A DNA stretch of 64,000 nucleotides from Nostocoides_A vanveenii (GTDB lineage Bacteria; Actinomycetota; Actinomycetes; Actinomycetales; Dermatophilaceae): assembly GCF_039531165.1 (NCBI RefSeq), contig NZ_BAAAPN010000003.1, forward strand, positions 1-64,000, given 5' to 3'. Under the pieces are notes generated by a model. That model was not told the DNA's origin. It saw nothing but the letters and a program-made list of their open reading frames with translations, and did no database searches. A program made the translations under genes and the position numbers. Below are positions 45,724 to 54,793 of the stretch, piece after piece. Numbering within the stretch: position 1 is the first letter of the stretch; each line of letters opens with the position of its first letter.

Positions 45724-46646
45724 TGACGGCCGACACGATGGTCACCGAGCCCGAGATCGTCTGCGACAACCTCGTGCGGATATTCAAGTCCGAGGGCATC
45801 GAAGTGGTCGCCCTTCAGGGGCTCGATCTGGTCGTGCCCAAGGGCGAGTTGATGGCGCTGGTCGGGGCATCCGGATCGGGGAAGTCGACTCTGCTGAATG
45901 TCTTGTCCGGCTTGGACATCCCGAGTGCGGGGCTGGCGAAGGTCGCGGGCAAGGACCTGCTCTCGATGTCTGGACGCGACCGGGTGGTCTATCGCCGCGA
46001 GACCGTCGGCTTCCTCTTCCAGCAGGCGAGCGCCAATCTGTTCCCCTATCTGACGGCGGTCGAGAACATCCAGGTGCCGATGGCCCTGGACGGGCGCAAG
46101 CGATCCGAGCGGCACCCGCGCGCGATGGAGTTGCTGGACATGCTCGGCATCCCCGAGTGCGCGGACCGCGGCTTGACCCAGCTGTCCGGCGGTCAGCAGC
46201 AGCGGGTCGCGCTCGGCGTCGCGCTCGCCAATTCGCCTCGGGTCCTGCTCGCTGACGAGCCGACCGGCGAGTTGGACACGCAGAGTTCCGACGAGGTCTT
46301 CGCCGCGATCCAACGGGCCAATGCGGCCTATGGCACGACCGTCGTGGTCGTCACGCACGATCCCTTGGTCAGTGAGCATGTGCAGCGGACGGTCGGTATC
46401 CGCGACGGTCGCACCTCCTCGGAAGTGGTGCGGCGCGGGGAAATCGACGAGCACGGCAATGAGTTCGTGGTGGCCGAGGAATATGCCGTCCTCGACCGGG
46501 CCGGGCGCTTGCAGCTGCCCCGAGAGTTCACGACGGCCCTGGACATGAAGGATCGGGTGCGGCTGGACCTCGAGGCCGATCACATCGGTGTCTGGCCGGA
46601 CGGGTCCCGGCGGGCACGGGAGCAGGAGGTGGCTGGCGATGAATGA
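45723..46646 (+). CDS. ABC transporter ATP-binding protein 1 (LolD/MacB-like)
   Basis: A 307-residue ATPase. Walker A is GASGSGKST, the Q-loop is VGFLFQQASANLFPY, the signature is LSGGQQQR, Walker B is VLLADEPTGELD, and the H-loop is VVVVTHDP. A C-terminal extension of about 75 residues (from EYAVLDRAGRLQLPREFTTALDMKDRVRLDLEADHIGVWPDG) resembles an AbrB-like/barrel element found in some actinobacterial members of this family. It should power permeases 1 and 2 in a heteromeric complex with ATPase 2. Confidence 0.9.
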   Translation: MTADTMVTEPEIVCDNLVRIFKSEGIEVVALQGLDLVVPKGELMALVGASGSGKSTLLNVLSGLDIPSAGLAKVAGKDLLSMSGRDRVVYRRETVGFLFQQASANLFPYLTAVENIQVPMALDGRKRSERHPRAMELLDMLGIPECADRGLTQLSGGQQQRVALGVALANSPRVLLADEPTGELDTQSSDEVFAAIQRANAAYGTTVVVVTHDPLVSEHVQRTVGIRDGRTSSEVVRRGEIDEHGNEFVVAEEYAVLDRAGRLQLPREFTTALDMKDRVRLDLEADHIGVWPDGSRRAREQEVAGDE

Positions 46647-47397
46647 GGCGTTCGCGAACGACGTGCGTGGGCCGCAAGGTGCGGTCGACATCGCGGGGCG
46701 GGGCACGGCATACGTGCAGGTGCGAGGGTTGGTGCGGACCTTCGGATCGGGCGCCACGGCCGTGACGGCCCTGCACGGCATCGATCTGGAGGTGTGGGCC
46801 GGTGAGTTCGTCGCGGTGAAGGGACGTTCGGGGTCGGGCAAGACGACCTTGCTGAACATCCTCGGCGGGCTGGATCGGGCGGATGGCGGGACGGTCTTCG
46901 TCGACGGGCACGAGGTGACGGCCATGAGCGATGCCGATGTGCTGCGGATGCGGCGCGAGCGGGTGGCCTACGTCTTCCAGGGGTTCGGGCTCCTGCCGAT
47001 CCTGACCGCGCGCGAAAATGTCGGAGTTCCGTTGCGGCTGAAGAAGGTTGCGCCCGCCGAGCGCGAGCGTCGGGTCGTCGAAGTCTTGGAGCGCGTCGGC
47101 CTGGGTGCGCACCTGAATCAGACACCGGCCGAGCTCTCGGGTGGTCAGCAGCAGCGGGTCGGGCTGGCACGCGCGCTGGTCGCGGACCCCGGGCTATTGC
47201 TCGCCGACGAGCCGACCGGGCAGTTGGACTCGGGCACGGCGCGCGAAATCATGCAGTTGATCGCCGAACTTGTCCGCGACATCGGGATGACGGCTATCGT
47301 CACCACCCACGACCCGGTCTTGCTCTCGGTCGCCGATCGCGTGATCGAGATCGCCGACGGGCGCATTGTCGGCGGGTTCGAGGAGCCGGGCATTTAA
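46639..47397 (+). CDS. ABC transporter ATP-binding protein 2 (LolD/MacB-like)
   Basis: A 252-residue ATPase whose ATG overlaps the end of ATPase 1 and follows AGGAGGT. Walker A is GRSGSGKTT, the Q-loop is VAYVFQGFGLLPI, the signature is LSGGQQQR, Walker B is LLLADEPTGQLD, and the H-loop is IVTTHDP. All catalytic residues are present, so both sites of an ATPase 1/ATPase 2 dimer should be active. It is the last gene of the transporter unit. Confidence 0.9.
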   Translation: MNEAFANDVRGPQGAVDIAGRGTAYVQVRGLVRTFGSGATAVTALHGIDLEVWAGEFVAVKGRSGSGKTTLLNILGGLDRADGGTVFVDGHEVTAMSDADVLRMRRERVAYVFQGFGLLPILTARENVGVPLRLKKVAPAERERRVVEVLERVGLGAHLNQTPAELSGGQQQRVGLARALVADPGLLLADEPTGQLDSGTAREIMQLIAELVRDIGMTAIVTTHDPVLLSVADRVIEIADGRIVGGFEEPGI

Positions 47398-47442
47398 TCT
47401 GAACCAGTCGCCGACGACGGCGGCCGGACTGGGAGAGGTGGC

Positions 47443-48486
47443 GTGACCACGGTGGCCATCGCGTATGTGGCATTGGGCGATTCGTATGCTGCCGGGGTCG
47501 GCGGGGGCCCCAGTCACGGAGCCTGCTGGCGCGCCGACGCCGGCTATCCAGTGCTCGTCGGGCGGCGGCTTGGGCTGCCGGTGGCCTACAACGCGTGCCT
47601 CGGCGCGACGATCGCCGACGTGCTCGCGCATCATCTGGACGCGCTCGGTCCGCAGACCTCCCACGTGTCGATCACGGTGGGCGGCAACGACATTGGCTTC
47701 GTGCCCGTGCTCATCGCGGCCGCCGAGCCGGCCTGGATGTCCAACTCTGACACGGCGATCGATGCCGCGCTGATCACCATGCGGCGATCGCTGCCCGGCC
47801 GGCTGGACGGGCTTTTCGCCGAGGTCACGCGCCGGGCTCCGGGGGCGCAGGTCGTGGTCTCGGGCTATCCGGCGCTCTTCATGGGCGAGGACTGCAGCCC
47901 GTTCACCTTCTTCTCGGCGCACGAGATGACGCGTCTGAACGACGCGGCCGACGAGCTGCGCTCGATCATCGCCGCGGCCACCCGCCGGGCCGGTTTCGGG
48001 CTGGCGCGCGTCGCGTCGAGCTTTGTCGGGCACGCCGTGTGCTCGTACGCGGAGTGGATCAACGGAGTGTCCTGGCCGGTCGAGGCGTCCTTCCACCCGA
48101 ATGCCCTCGGGCACAAGGCGTATGCCGACCTGGTCCTGCGCGCCTTCGGCGTGGCGGCTGGGCCGGGCGATCTCGAGCCGGGGCCCGAGGCCGCGCCCGG
48201 AGACCTGGCGGAGCCGGCAGGGCGGGAGTCGGAGGTGATCGAAGGGCCGTGCATCCCGGGGTCGGCGCCGACCTTCGCGCTGCCCGATCTGCTGAGCGCG
48301 CGCAGCCTGGCCGGCGCGCGCAGCTTCGGACTCGACCCCGCGGAAGTGGCGCGCCTGGCGACCGTGCTGCACGAGAACGCGGAGCCCGGGATGCGGTCGG
48401 CCCCAGCGGCCCAAGCGGCAGCCGCGCGGCTGCGAGAGCTGGACCGCCAGGCCGCCGCCGCCCGGGGCGTCGCGGGCATGGCGTGA
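47443..48486 (+). CDS. SGNH/GDSL hydrolase, actinobacterial esterase type
   Basis: A 347-residue hydrolase. ALGDSYAAG holds the nucleophile Ser14, VGGNDIGF holds block III (Gly/Asn), and ASFHPNALGHKAY holds the catalytic His. No Asp sits three residues before that His, as in Streptomyces scabies esterase-type enzymes that use a Ser-His dyad. There is no signal peptide, unlike many relatives. The C-terminal 90 residues are an Ala/Glu-rich extension with no known domain. GAGAGG precedes GTG 47443. The substrate is unknown; lipid or sugar esters are likely. Confidence 0.8.
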   Translation: MTTVAIAYVALGDSYAAGVGGGPSHGACWRADAGYPVLVGRRLGLPVAYNACLGATIADVLAHHLDALGPQTSHVSITVGGNDIGFVPVLIAAAEPAWMSNSDTAIDAALITMRRSLPGRLDGLFAEVTRRAPGAQVVVSGYPALFMGEDCSPFTFFSAHEMTRLNDAADELRSIIAAATRRAGFGLARVASSFVGHAVCSYAEWINGVSWPVEASFHPNALGHKAYADLVLRAFGVAAGPGDLEPGPEAAPGDLAEPAGRESEVIEGPCIPGSAPTFALPDLLSARSLAGARSFGLDPAEVARLATVLHENAEPGMRSAPAAQAAAARLRELDRQAAAARGVAGMA

Positions 48487-48562
48487 GCAGTGGGTCGAGC
48501 GCGACGCACCGCCGCCAACTTCCGCTCGCCACTCGGTCGCTGCCATTCTCGGGCGGTGGGCG

Positions 48563-49747
48563 ATGACTGACGAGGCGGGACAGGTGGGCATTGTGGATCC
48601 GGCGGAGGAGGCGTTCGCCCAGGCAGGGGAACGCCTGTATGCAGCGCCACTGACCGAGTTCATGGCCACGCGCACGGAACTGGTCGCGGCGGCCAGGGCG
48701 GCGAAGGACCGGCCGCTGGCCACACGCATCGGCAAGCTGCGCAAGCCGAGCGTGGCGGCGGGGCTGGTCAATCACGTGGTCCGTGCGCACCCGGAGTTGG
48801 TCGAACAGGTGCGCAGCGTCGGCGCGCAGCTGCGGGCGGCGCAAGCCAATCTGCACGGCACCGCCATCTCCGCCCTGCGACCGGCTCGCGATGGTGTCAT
48901 TGCGGAGCTTCTTGCTGCTGCCGAGGCCGTCGCTCGGGCCGGCGACGCTCCGCTGACCTCGGCCGCACGCGACGAGATCCGTGACACCGTGATTGCGGCG
49001 CTGGCCAGCGAGGAGGCGACCGAGGCGATGGCGTCGGGGGCGCTGACCCGCACGTTGGCCTACTCCGGATTCGGCGAGGTTGACCTGGACGACGCGGTCG
49101 TCGAGGGCTTCCGGCTGCCGGCGCCCAAGCTCGTGCTCCTCCGGCCACCGAGGCAGCCCGAGCCCGACCGCGCCTCCCTCGACGAGCCGGTTGCTGCGCG
49201 GGCCCGTGAGCAGGTTGAGCCAGAGCTGGACGCACCGGCCACGACCCCGGAGCCGGATGGGCCAGACCCGGCGCCCCCTGCGACGGGCCGTCCGGAGCGC
49301 TCTGCGGTCGAGGATCCCCTGGCGGCGCTCACCCGCGGTCTGGGGAGGGCAACTCCCACCGACACCGCCGAAGTCTCGGCCGAAACCGCAGATGCGCCGT
49401 CGCCCGGACCGCGGGAATCGCTGTCTTCTTCTGCCCGGGCGTCGACCCGGGCGGCCGAGGACGATGACGACGCGGACCCGGAGGCGCTGATCGAGGCGGC
49501 GGCGCAGGCCTACGCTGAGGCGGCCGGGCGGGTCGCGCAAGCGAAAGCCGCTGTGGCGCAAGCCAGCCGTGAACTCAATGCGTCCAAGGTCCGGGCTGAC
49601 GACCTGCGCGCCCAGCTGGCCGCCACCGAGGCCGAACTGGCCGACCTCTTCGCTCGTGACGCCCAGGCGCGCGAGGCCGTCACCCAGGCCGTCCAGGCCC
49701 GCCTGGCTGCCGCGGAGTTGCTCGCCAGGCGGGAGGCGCAGGCCTGA
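48563..49747 (+). CDS. Uncharacterised actinobacterial protein with C-terminal coiled coil
   Basis: A 394-residue protein with no domain that I recognise. The N-terminal 180 residues are helical (AQAGERLYAAPLTEFMATRTELVAAARAAKDRPLATRIGKLRKPSVAAGLVNHVVRAHPELVEQV), a pattern seen in hypothetical proteins of many actinobacteria. A Pro/Glu/Ala-rich linker (about residues 195-300) leads to a C-terminal coiled coil rich in Ala/Glu/Lys (YAEAAGRVAQAKAAVAQASRELN...). The stop overlaps the next start (TGATG), so it is co-translated with the decarboxylase-like gene, which may be its partner. Function not assigned. Confidence 0.65.
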   Translation: MTDEAGQVGIVDPAEEAFAQAGERLYAAPLTEFMATRTELVAAARAAKDRPLATRIGKLRKPSVAAGLVNHVVRAHPELVEQVRSVGAQLRAAQANLHGTAISALRPARDGVIAELLAAAEAVARAGDAPLTSAARDEIRDTVIAALASEEATEAMASGALTRTLAYSGFGEVDLDDAVVEGFRLPAPKLVLLRPPRQPEPDRASLDEPVAARAREQVEPELDAPATTPEPDGPDPAPPATGRPERSAVEDPLAALTRGLGRATPTDTAEVSAETADAPSPGPRESLSSSARASTRAAEDDDDADPEALIEAAAQAYAEAAGRVAQAKAAVAQASRELNASKVRADDLRAQLAATEAELADLFARDAQAREAVTQAVQARLAAAELLARREAQA

Positions 49748-51189
49748 TGCCCACCGACCCTCGCCGGCTGCGTGGCCACGCGCCGCTGCTCGATGCTTGG
49801 CTCGCCTTCCAGGAGAAGCCGATTCGGCCGTTCACGATTCCCGGCCACAAGCAACGGCTCGACCTCGTCGGTGACGTCGTCGCCGGCGACGTGCCCCTCT
49901 ACGCCGGCCTCGACTCGATGAAGCTCACGCGCGGGGTGCTCGCCGACGCGGAACGTCGGGCCGCGGCTGCCTGGGGCGTCGACCATGCCCGCTTCTCGGT
50001 CGGCGGATCCACCCACGGCAACCAAACCGTGGCGCTCGCCGTCGCCAGCCCGGGCGACACCGTCGTCGTCGGGCGCACCGCCCATCGGTCGATGGTCCTG
50101 GCGCTCGTGCTCGCAGGTCTCAAACCGCGCTGGGTGAGCCCGCCCGTCGACTCGACGACTGGGCTCCCACTCGGTATCGCCGTCACAGACCTCGATCGAG
50201 CCTGTCGCCAAAGTCCAACTCCCACAGCGATTTTCCTCACTGACCCGTCCTATGTCGGAACTCTCGGCGAGGTCGAGGCGTGGGCCGGCGTCGCGCATGC
50301 CCACGGCATACCACTGGTTGTCGACGCGGCCTGGGCGGCACACTTCGGCTTCCACCCCGACGTGCCGGGCCATGCCCTAGCGCGTGGCGCGGACGCCGTG
50401 GTGACGTCCGCGCACAAGTTGCTACCGGCCTACAGTCAGGGCGCGATCGTGCTCGCCCGTGGCGAACGCGTCGACCTCGACCGACTGGATGCGGCGTTCG
50501 AGGCGACGCACACGACCAGCCCGGCCGGCTCGATTCTCGCCTCGATCGACGCGAGTCGCGCTCTGTTGCAACGCGATGGCGCAGAGCTGCTCGGCGCCAC
50601 CCTCGACGCCGTCCGGTCCCTCCGGCGCCGCCTGCAAGCCGTCCCGGGCCTCGTCGTGCTCGACGGCCCCGCCGTGGATCCGCTCAAGGTCACCCTCGTC
50701 CTCGGCGGCACCGGCGCCGACGGCAACGCGGTCGAGGCCGACCTCATGGCTTCCGGTATGCCGGTGGAGTTGGCCGACCGGGACACGCTTGTCGCGCTCG
50801 TCTCGCTCGCGGACACCGCGGACACCGCGGACACCGCGGAAACGCTTGGCGCGCTTGGCGATTCGCTGATCGAGAGCATTGCACGCCACCGCGGCCCGGC
50901 GCGTCTGGCCGTCACCGCGGCCGCGTACGCCGTGACCCCGGAGCAGGCGGTCGCCCCACGCGACGCCTTCTTCGCCGAGCGCGAGGCCCTCCCGCTCGGG
51001 GCCACTGAGGGGAGGGTGAGCGCCGAGCTCGTCGCGCCCTACCCGCCCGGCATCCCCGTGCTGGCGCCTGGCGAGCGCGTGACCCGCAGCGTGCTGGACG
51101 CCCTGGCGAGCGCCCGCGCGTCGGGCATCCGGATCGCCTATGCCGCCGACCCGACGCTATCCACCCTGCTCTGCCTGCGCGACGGCTGA
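49747..51189 (+). CDS. Orn/Lys/Arg decarboxylase-like PLP enzyme
   Basis: A 480-residue fold-type I PLP protein. The N-terminal PFTIPGHKQ and DSMKLTRGVLADAERRAAAAWGVDHARFSVGGSTHGNQTVALA are the signature of the Orn/Lys/Arg decarboxylase major domain, VVDAAWAAHFGFHP holds the PLP-ring Asp and SAHKLLPAYSQG the Schiff-base Lys. The C-terminal domain ends LVAPYPPGIPVLAPGERV, typical of the class. The usual N-terminal flavodoxin-like domain is absent. Substrate choice (ornithine, lysine, arginine) is not clear. A 9-bp tandem repeat (GACACCGCG, three copies at about 50813-50839) encodes ADTADTADTAET. Confidence 0.85.
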   Translation: MPTDPRRLRGHAPLLDAWLAFQEKPIRPFTIPGHKQRLDLVGDVVAGDVPLYAGLDSMKLTRGVLADAERRAAAAWGVDHARFSVGGSTHGNQTVALAVASPGDTVVVGRTAHRSMVLALVLAGLKPRWVSPPVDSTTGLPLGIAVTDLDRACRQSPTPTAIFLTDPSYVGTLGEVEAWAGVAHAHGIPLVVDAAWAAHFGFHPDVPGHALARGADAVVTSAHKLLPAYSQGAIVLARGERVDLDRLDAAFEATHTTSPAGSILASIDASRALLQRDGAELLGATLDAVRSLRRRLQAVPGLVVLDGPAVDPLKVTLVLGGTGADGNAVEADLMASGMPVELADRDTLVALVSLADTADTADTAETLGALGDSLIESIARHRGPARLAVTAAAYAVTPEQAVAPRDAFFAEREALPLGATEGRVSAELVAPYPPGIPVLAPGERVTRSVLDALASARASGIRIAYAADPTLSTLLCLRDG

Positions 51190-51197
51190 CCGGCAAG

Positions 51198-52244
51198 TCA
51201 GCCGATCAAATCCACCGCCTCGTAGTCGCCCACGCGCGCGGCCAGCGCGGCCAGGTGCTGCCGTGTGTCGCCATACGAGTGCTCGATGGCCGTCAGCCGA
51301 GCGGTGAGATGACCCACGGCATACTCCGCCGTCACGCCGATCCCGCCGTGCAACTGAATGGCCTCCTGCCCGATGTGCCGGCCGGCCTTGCCGACAACGA
51401 CTTTCAGACGGTCGATCGTCGCCGCATCGTCGGGGTCGGCAGCGAGCGTCATCGCCGCGAATTGCACGGTGCTGCGCGCGAGTTCGAGGGAGGTGTACAT
51501 GTCCGCGGCGCGCTGCGTCAGCGTCTGAAAGCGCGCCAGAGGCACCCCGAACTGCTTGCGGGTCTTCAGGTACTCCACCGTCATCGTCAAGGCCGTGTCC
51601 ATCGCGCCGAGGGCCTCGGCGCACAGCGTCAGCGTGCCCAGATTGACTGCGCGCGCCACGGCGGCCGCCTCGGCGCCCTTGAGCCGCCGCGCGGCGACAC
51701 CCGCCAGGTCCAACCGTGCCCCGCAGAGGGCGGGGGACTCGATCACGAAGACAGCGACGCCGTCCGCATCGCGAGCCGACGTGACCACGGCGTCGGCCGC
51801 CGCGCCACACGGGATCGGCTCGCGGACGCCGGTCAGGCGGTCGCCGTCCGCCATCACGCTCGCGGGTTCCAGTGACCACGCCCGATTGGGCTCATAGAGC
51901 GCGGGCACCACGAAAGAGTCTCCGGCACAAAGCGATCCGAGGAGTTCGCCGCCGTCCCGGCTAGCGGCTAAGAGGGATCCCGCCACCATCGCCTCGGCGT
52001 ATGCCGTGCGGATGCCGGCGCGCCCGAGCTCGCTCGCGACGATCATCACCTCGACCGGGCTCGCGCCCATGCCCCCGGATGCCTCGGGGAAGGGCAGCCC
52101 AAGGGCGCCCAGTTCGGCCAGGGCCGACCACAGCGCCGGGTCGTGCGGCGCGTCGCCGGGCACGGGTTCCGTGCGGCCGCGGGTGGCCAACTCGCGCACC
52201 GCGTCGCGCAAGGACTCCTGCTCATCGGTGAATGCGAAAATCAT
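51198..52244 (-). CDS. Acyl-CoA dehydrogenase, second subunit type
   Basis: A 348-residue acyl-CoA dehydrogenase fold: N-terminal helices (FTDEQESLRDAVRELATRG), a shortened beta domain with low similarity, and a C-terminal bundle (TVEYLKTRKQFGVPLARFQTLTQRAADMYTSLELARSTVQFAAM, then HIGQEAIQLHGGIGVTAEYAVGHLTARL). QLHGGIG contacts FAD. It is somewhat shorter than typical. Lying 6 bp downstream of another family member, it is probably half of a heteromeric enzyme like those that dehydrogenate steroid side-chain CoA esters. Confidence 0.85.
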   Translation of the reverse strand: MIFAFTDEQESLRDAVRELATRGRTEPVPGDAPHDPALWSALAELGALGLPFPEASGGMGASPVEVMIVASELGRAGIRTAYAEAMVAGSLLAASRDGGELLGSLCAGDSFVVPALYEPNRAWSLEPASVMADGDRLTGVREPIPCGAAADAVVTSARDADGVAVFVIESPALCGARLDLAGVAARRLKGAEAAAVARAVNLGTLTLCAEALGAMDTALTMTVEYLKTRKQFGVPLARFQTLTQRAADMYTSLELARSTVQFAAMTLAADPDDAATIDRLKVVVGKAGRHIGQEAIQLHGGIGVTAEYAVGHLTARLTAIEHSYGDTRQHLAALAARVGDYEAVDLIG

Positions 52245-52250
52245 TGCGGC

Positions 52251-53432
52251 TCAGCCCTTCAATCCGAGAATGGCGCTGGCGATGACCCCGCGTTGGACCT
52301 CATTGGACCCGCCGTAGATCGATGCCTTGCGATAATTCAGATATACCGGAGCCGTATGCCGTGCCCACTCCGGCACCGCACCGTCGTCCTCGCCGGACCA
52401 CACCACCGACATCGGCCCGGCGATGTCGACCATCAGCTCCAGCACGTCCTGCTGGACCTGGCTGCCGCGCAGCTTCAAGATCGAGGACGCCGGGTCGGGC
52501 TTGCCGCCGTGCGAGTTGGCGGCGACTCGCAGCACGGTCAGTTCGAGTGCCATCAGATCGCATTCGAGCTCCGCGATTCGCGCGGCCATCAGCGGATCGT
52601 CCAGGAGCGTTCCTGATCCGGAGGCCACGGTCGCGGCCCGCGCCTTGGCATCGGCGAGCTTGCGCTTGATCCAACCCACCGGAGCGACGCCGACCCGCTC
52701 GTTGCCGAGCAGGAACTTCGCATAGTCCCAACCGCGATTCTCTTCTCCGACAAGCTGATCGGCGGGCACGCGGACGTTGTCGAAGAAGACCTCGTTGACC
52801 TCATAGCCGCCGTCGATCAACTGGATCGGCCGCACCGTGATGCCCGGGCTGGTCATGTCGATGAGCAGCATCGAGATGCCCTGTTGGGGCTTGGCCGCCG
52901 CGGGATCGGTGCGGACGAGCGCGAAGATCCAATCGGCATACTGGCCTAGGGTCGTCCACGTCTTCTGGCCGTTGACGAGAAATTCATCGCCGTCGCGGAC
53001 GGCGGTCGTGCGCAGCGAGGCGAGGTCGGAGCCGGCCTCGGGCTCGGAGAAGCCCTGACACCACCAGATGTCCAGCGACGCCGTCGGCGCCAGGAATCGC
53101 TCCTTCATCTCCTGGCTGCCGAAGGCCGCAATGACCGGCCCGATCATATTTGCGTTGAAGGCGAGAGGCGCGGGCACGTGAGCCGCGGCCATCTCGTCGA
53201 GCCAGATGTAGCGCTGCAGGTCGCTCCACTCCTTGCCGCCCCACTCGACCGGCCAGCCCGGCACGGCCAGCCCGTGCTCGTGCTGGATCCGGTGGGCCTG
53301 CGCGAAGTCCTCCTTGGTCAACTCCGCACCCACTGCGACCTTGTCGCGGATGTCCTGGGGGATTTTCGTGGTGAAGAATTCGCGCATCTCCGCGCGGAAT
53401 TGCGCGTCGTCCGCGCTGAGCTCACGCTCCAT
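52251..53432 (-). CDS. Acyl-CoA dehydrogenase, first subunit type
   Basis: A 393-residue acyl-CoA dehydrogenase. It opens ELSADDAQFRAEMREFFTTKIP, has WWCQGFSEPEAGSDLASLRTTAVRDGDEFLVNGQKTWTTLGQYADWIFALVRT (flavin site), and ends YLNYRKASIYGGSNEVQRGVIASAILGLKG. GGAGG about 7 bp before ATG 53432 supports the start. With the downstream gene it forms a probable two-subunit dehydrogenase acting on a bulky or branched acyl-CoA. No further degradation genes are nearby. Confidence 0.9.
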   Translation of the reverse strand: MERELSADDAQFRAEMREFFTTKIPQDIRDKVAVGAELTKEDFAQAHRIQHEHGLAVPGWPVEWGGKEWSDLQRYIWLDEMAAAHVPAPLAFNANMIGPVIAAFGSQEMKERFLAPTASLDIWWCQGFSEPEAGSDLASLRTTAVRDGDEFLVNGQKTWTTLGQYADWIFALVRTDPAAAKPQQGISMLLIDMTSPGITVRPIQLIDGGYEVNEVFFDNVRVPADQLVGEENRGWDYAKFLLGNERVGVAPVGWIKRKLADAKARAATVASGSGTLLDDPLMAARIAELECDLMALELTVLRVAANSHGGKPDPASSILKLRGSQVQQDVLELMVDIAGPMSVVWSGEDDGAVPEWARHTAPVYLNYRKASIYGGSNEVQRGVIASAILGLKG

Positions 53433-53593
53433 CGAGTGCCTCCGTCAGTGGTGCCGCCCTGTGAATCTGACTCCATTCAACCCGGCCGGGCCGCCGCCGC
53501 CGCGGCGGGGTGCCTATGACCTTGGCACCAGCCGGCAGCCGAGGCATCGGTGGGGGTGACCGCTGTCGGAGGGCGCGAGTATGGTCGGATTCC

Positions 53594-53615
53594 TGACCGG
53601 TCATCGGGCCGGTCA
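53594..53615 (+). promoter_or_regulatory. Inverted repeat in the leader of the SRPBCC gene
   Basis: TGACCGG (53594-53600) and CCGGTCA (53609-53615) form a 7-bp inverted repeat with an 8-base spacer, 33 bp before ATG 53649. A TATGGT that could be a -10 is at 53579-53584. It could be an operator or a leader hairpin. The rest of 53433-53593 holds only a GC-rich stretch and the acyl-CoA dehydrogenase start signals. Confidence 0.3.
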
Positions 53616-53648
53616 CCGATCACCACTGGTGAAAGGACGTGGTCATCG

Positions 53649-54062
53649 ATGTCGGTGAACAACGAGGGCGAGGCACCCGCCGAGAAGTCCGATTTCGTGT
53701 CGGTCTCGCGCGTGCTCGATCATTCGGTCGCGAATGTCTGGGGTGCCTTGATGGCCCGGCACGGCGCAGAAGCTCTCCTTGGTGAGGGCGGCGAGCTCGG
53801 CACGAAGGGCAGCAGTTGGCGGGCCAGCGACGGCACCTTCGGGGTGACGCGCAGCTTCCATCCCCAGGAGCAGATCCGCTTCTCCTGGCACGCGGATGAT
53901 GCTGCCCCGGCGACCTTGGTCGATGTGCATCTCGTCCCGGCCGACGACGCGCGGACCAGCCTGGAGATCCGCCACGAGCACCTCGACGACGGTGCCGATC
54001 GTGACGGGTTGGCCGCCCATTGGGAGGCCGCCCTCGATCGACTGGACGCGATGTCCTTGTGA
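53649..54062 (+). CDS. SRPBCC (START-like) family protein
   Basis: A 137-residue protein. VSVSRVLDHSVANVWGALMARHGAEALLG, RASDGTFGVTRSFHPQEQIRFSWHADDAAPATLVDVHLVPAD and LEIRHEHLDDGADRDGLAAHWEAALDRLDAM show the helix-grip pattern of AHSA1-like SRPBCC proteins, which bind hydrophobic ligands. The C-terminal helix is long and complete. The start is the ATG at 53649; the ribosome-binding site (GAAAGGA) is about 12 bp away. Ligand unknown. Confidence 0.75.
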   Translation: MSVNNEGEAPAEKSDFVSVSRVLDHSVANVWGALMARHGAEALLGEGGELGTKGSSWRASDGTFGVTRSFHPQEQIRFSWHADDAAPATLVDVHLVPADDARTSLEIRHEHLDDGADRDGLAAHWEAALDRLDAMSL

Positions 54063-54092
54063 GCCGACGGGGCCGGCGATCGGCCGGCCCGG

Positions 54093-54791
54093 TCAGCTCG
54101 CCAGCCGGTCCAGTGTGACCGCCTTGGCGGCGCCGTGCTCGAGTTCGGCCAGCTGGGCAAGGTAGAGCTCGGCGCAGGCGAGGGCATCCTGCAGGGCGTC
54201 GTGCGCGGCATACGTGGGCAATCCGAAGCGTTCGCGCACCGTCCATAGGCGCAGTTCGCCCGGCTGCGGTTCCCGCTGCCAGCCGCCCGGGAGGGCTCGT
54301 CGGGCCAGTTCCATGGTGTCCACCGTGCGCAGCGGCAACTCCAGCCCGTATGCCGTTCGGCACGCCGCCCCGAGGAAGCCCACCTCGATCGGTGCGTGGT
54401 GAGCGAGCAGCACGCGGCCGGTGAGGGCGGTCGCCAGGGCGTCGACGGCCTCCCGCGCGCTGACGCCCGCGGCGACCAGGTCGTCCGTCAGGCCGTGAAT
54501 CGTCGCGCTGACGCCGACTTCGGCCCCGGCTTTGGGACGCACATGGATCCGTCGAGCCCCCTCGAGGCGGATCGTGTGCCCGTCCACGGGCACAAAACCG
54601 ATGCTGAGCAACTGATCACGGGCGGGATCGAAACCGGTGGTCTCGACGTCCACCGCCAGCAGCCGCAACGCGCTCGCCGCGGTCGCACCGGACGGCAGAC
54701 CGGCCCGCGCAAACTCGCCGACCGGGCTCGCGACCCCGGCGAGTCGGCCAAGGGCCTTCTCGGGCCCCCGGCGCAGGCCGAGCCAGGCCAC
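54093..54791 (-). CDS. DEDDh 3'-5' exonuclease (DnaQ/epsilon-like)
   Basis: A 232-residue protein with RLLAVDVETTGFDPARDQLLSIGFVPVDG (Exo I, Asp and Glu), IHGLTDDLVAAGVSA (Exo II region), LAHHAPIEVGFL, and AAHDALQDALACAEL (Exo III with His and Asp). The first 40 residues are a short basic lead. GTG 54791 lies 2 bp from the stop of the upstream DUF294 gene, so the two are co-transcribed. DUF294 proteins are often followed by such exonucleases, as here; the target is unknown, but nucleotide- or RNA-directed activity is plausible. Confidence 0.85.
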   Translation of the reverse strand: MAWLGLRRGPEKALGRLAGVASPVGEFARAGLPSGATAASALRLLAVDVETTGFDPARDQLLSIGFVPVDGHTIRLEGARRIHVRPKAGAEVGVSATIHGLTDDLVAAGVSAREAVDALATALTGRVLLAHHAPIEVGFLGAACRTAYGLELPLRTVDTMELARRALPGGWQREPQPGELRLWTVRERFGLPTYAAHDALQDALACAELYLAQLAELEHGAAKAVTLDRLAS

Positions 54792-54793
54792 GG

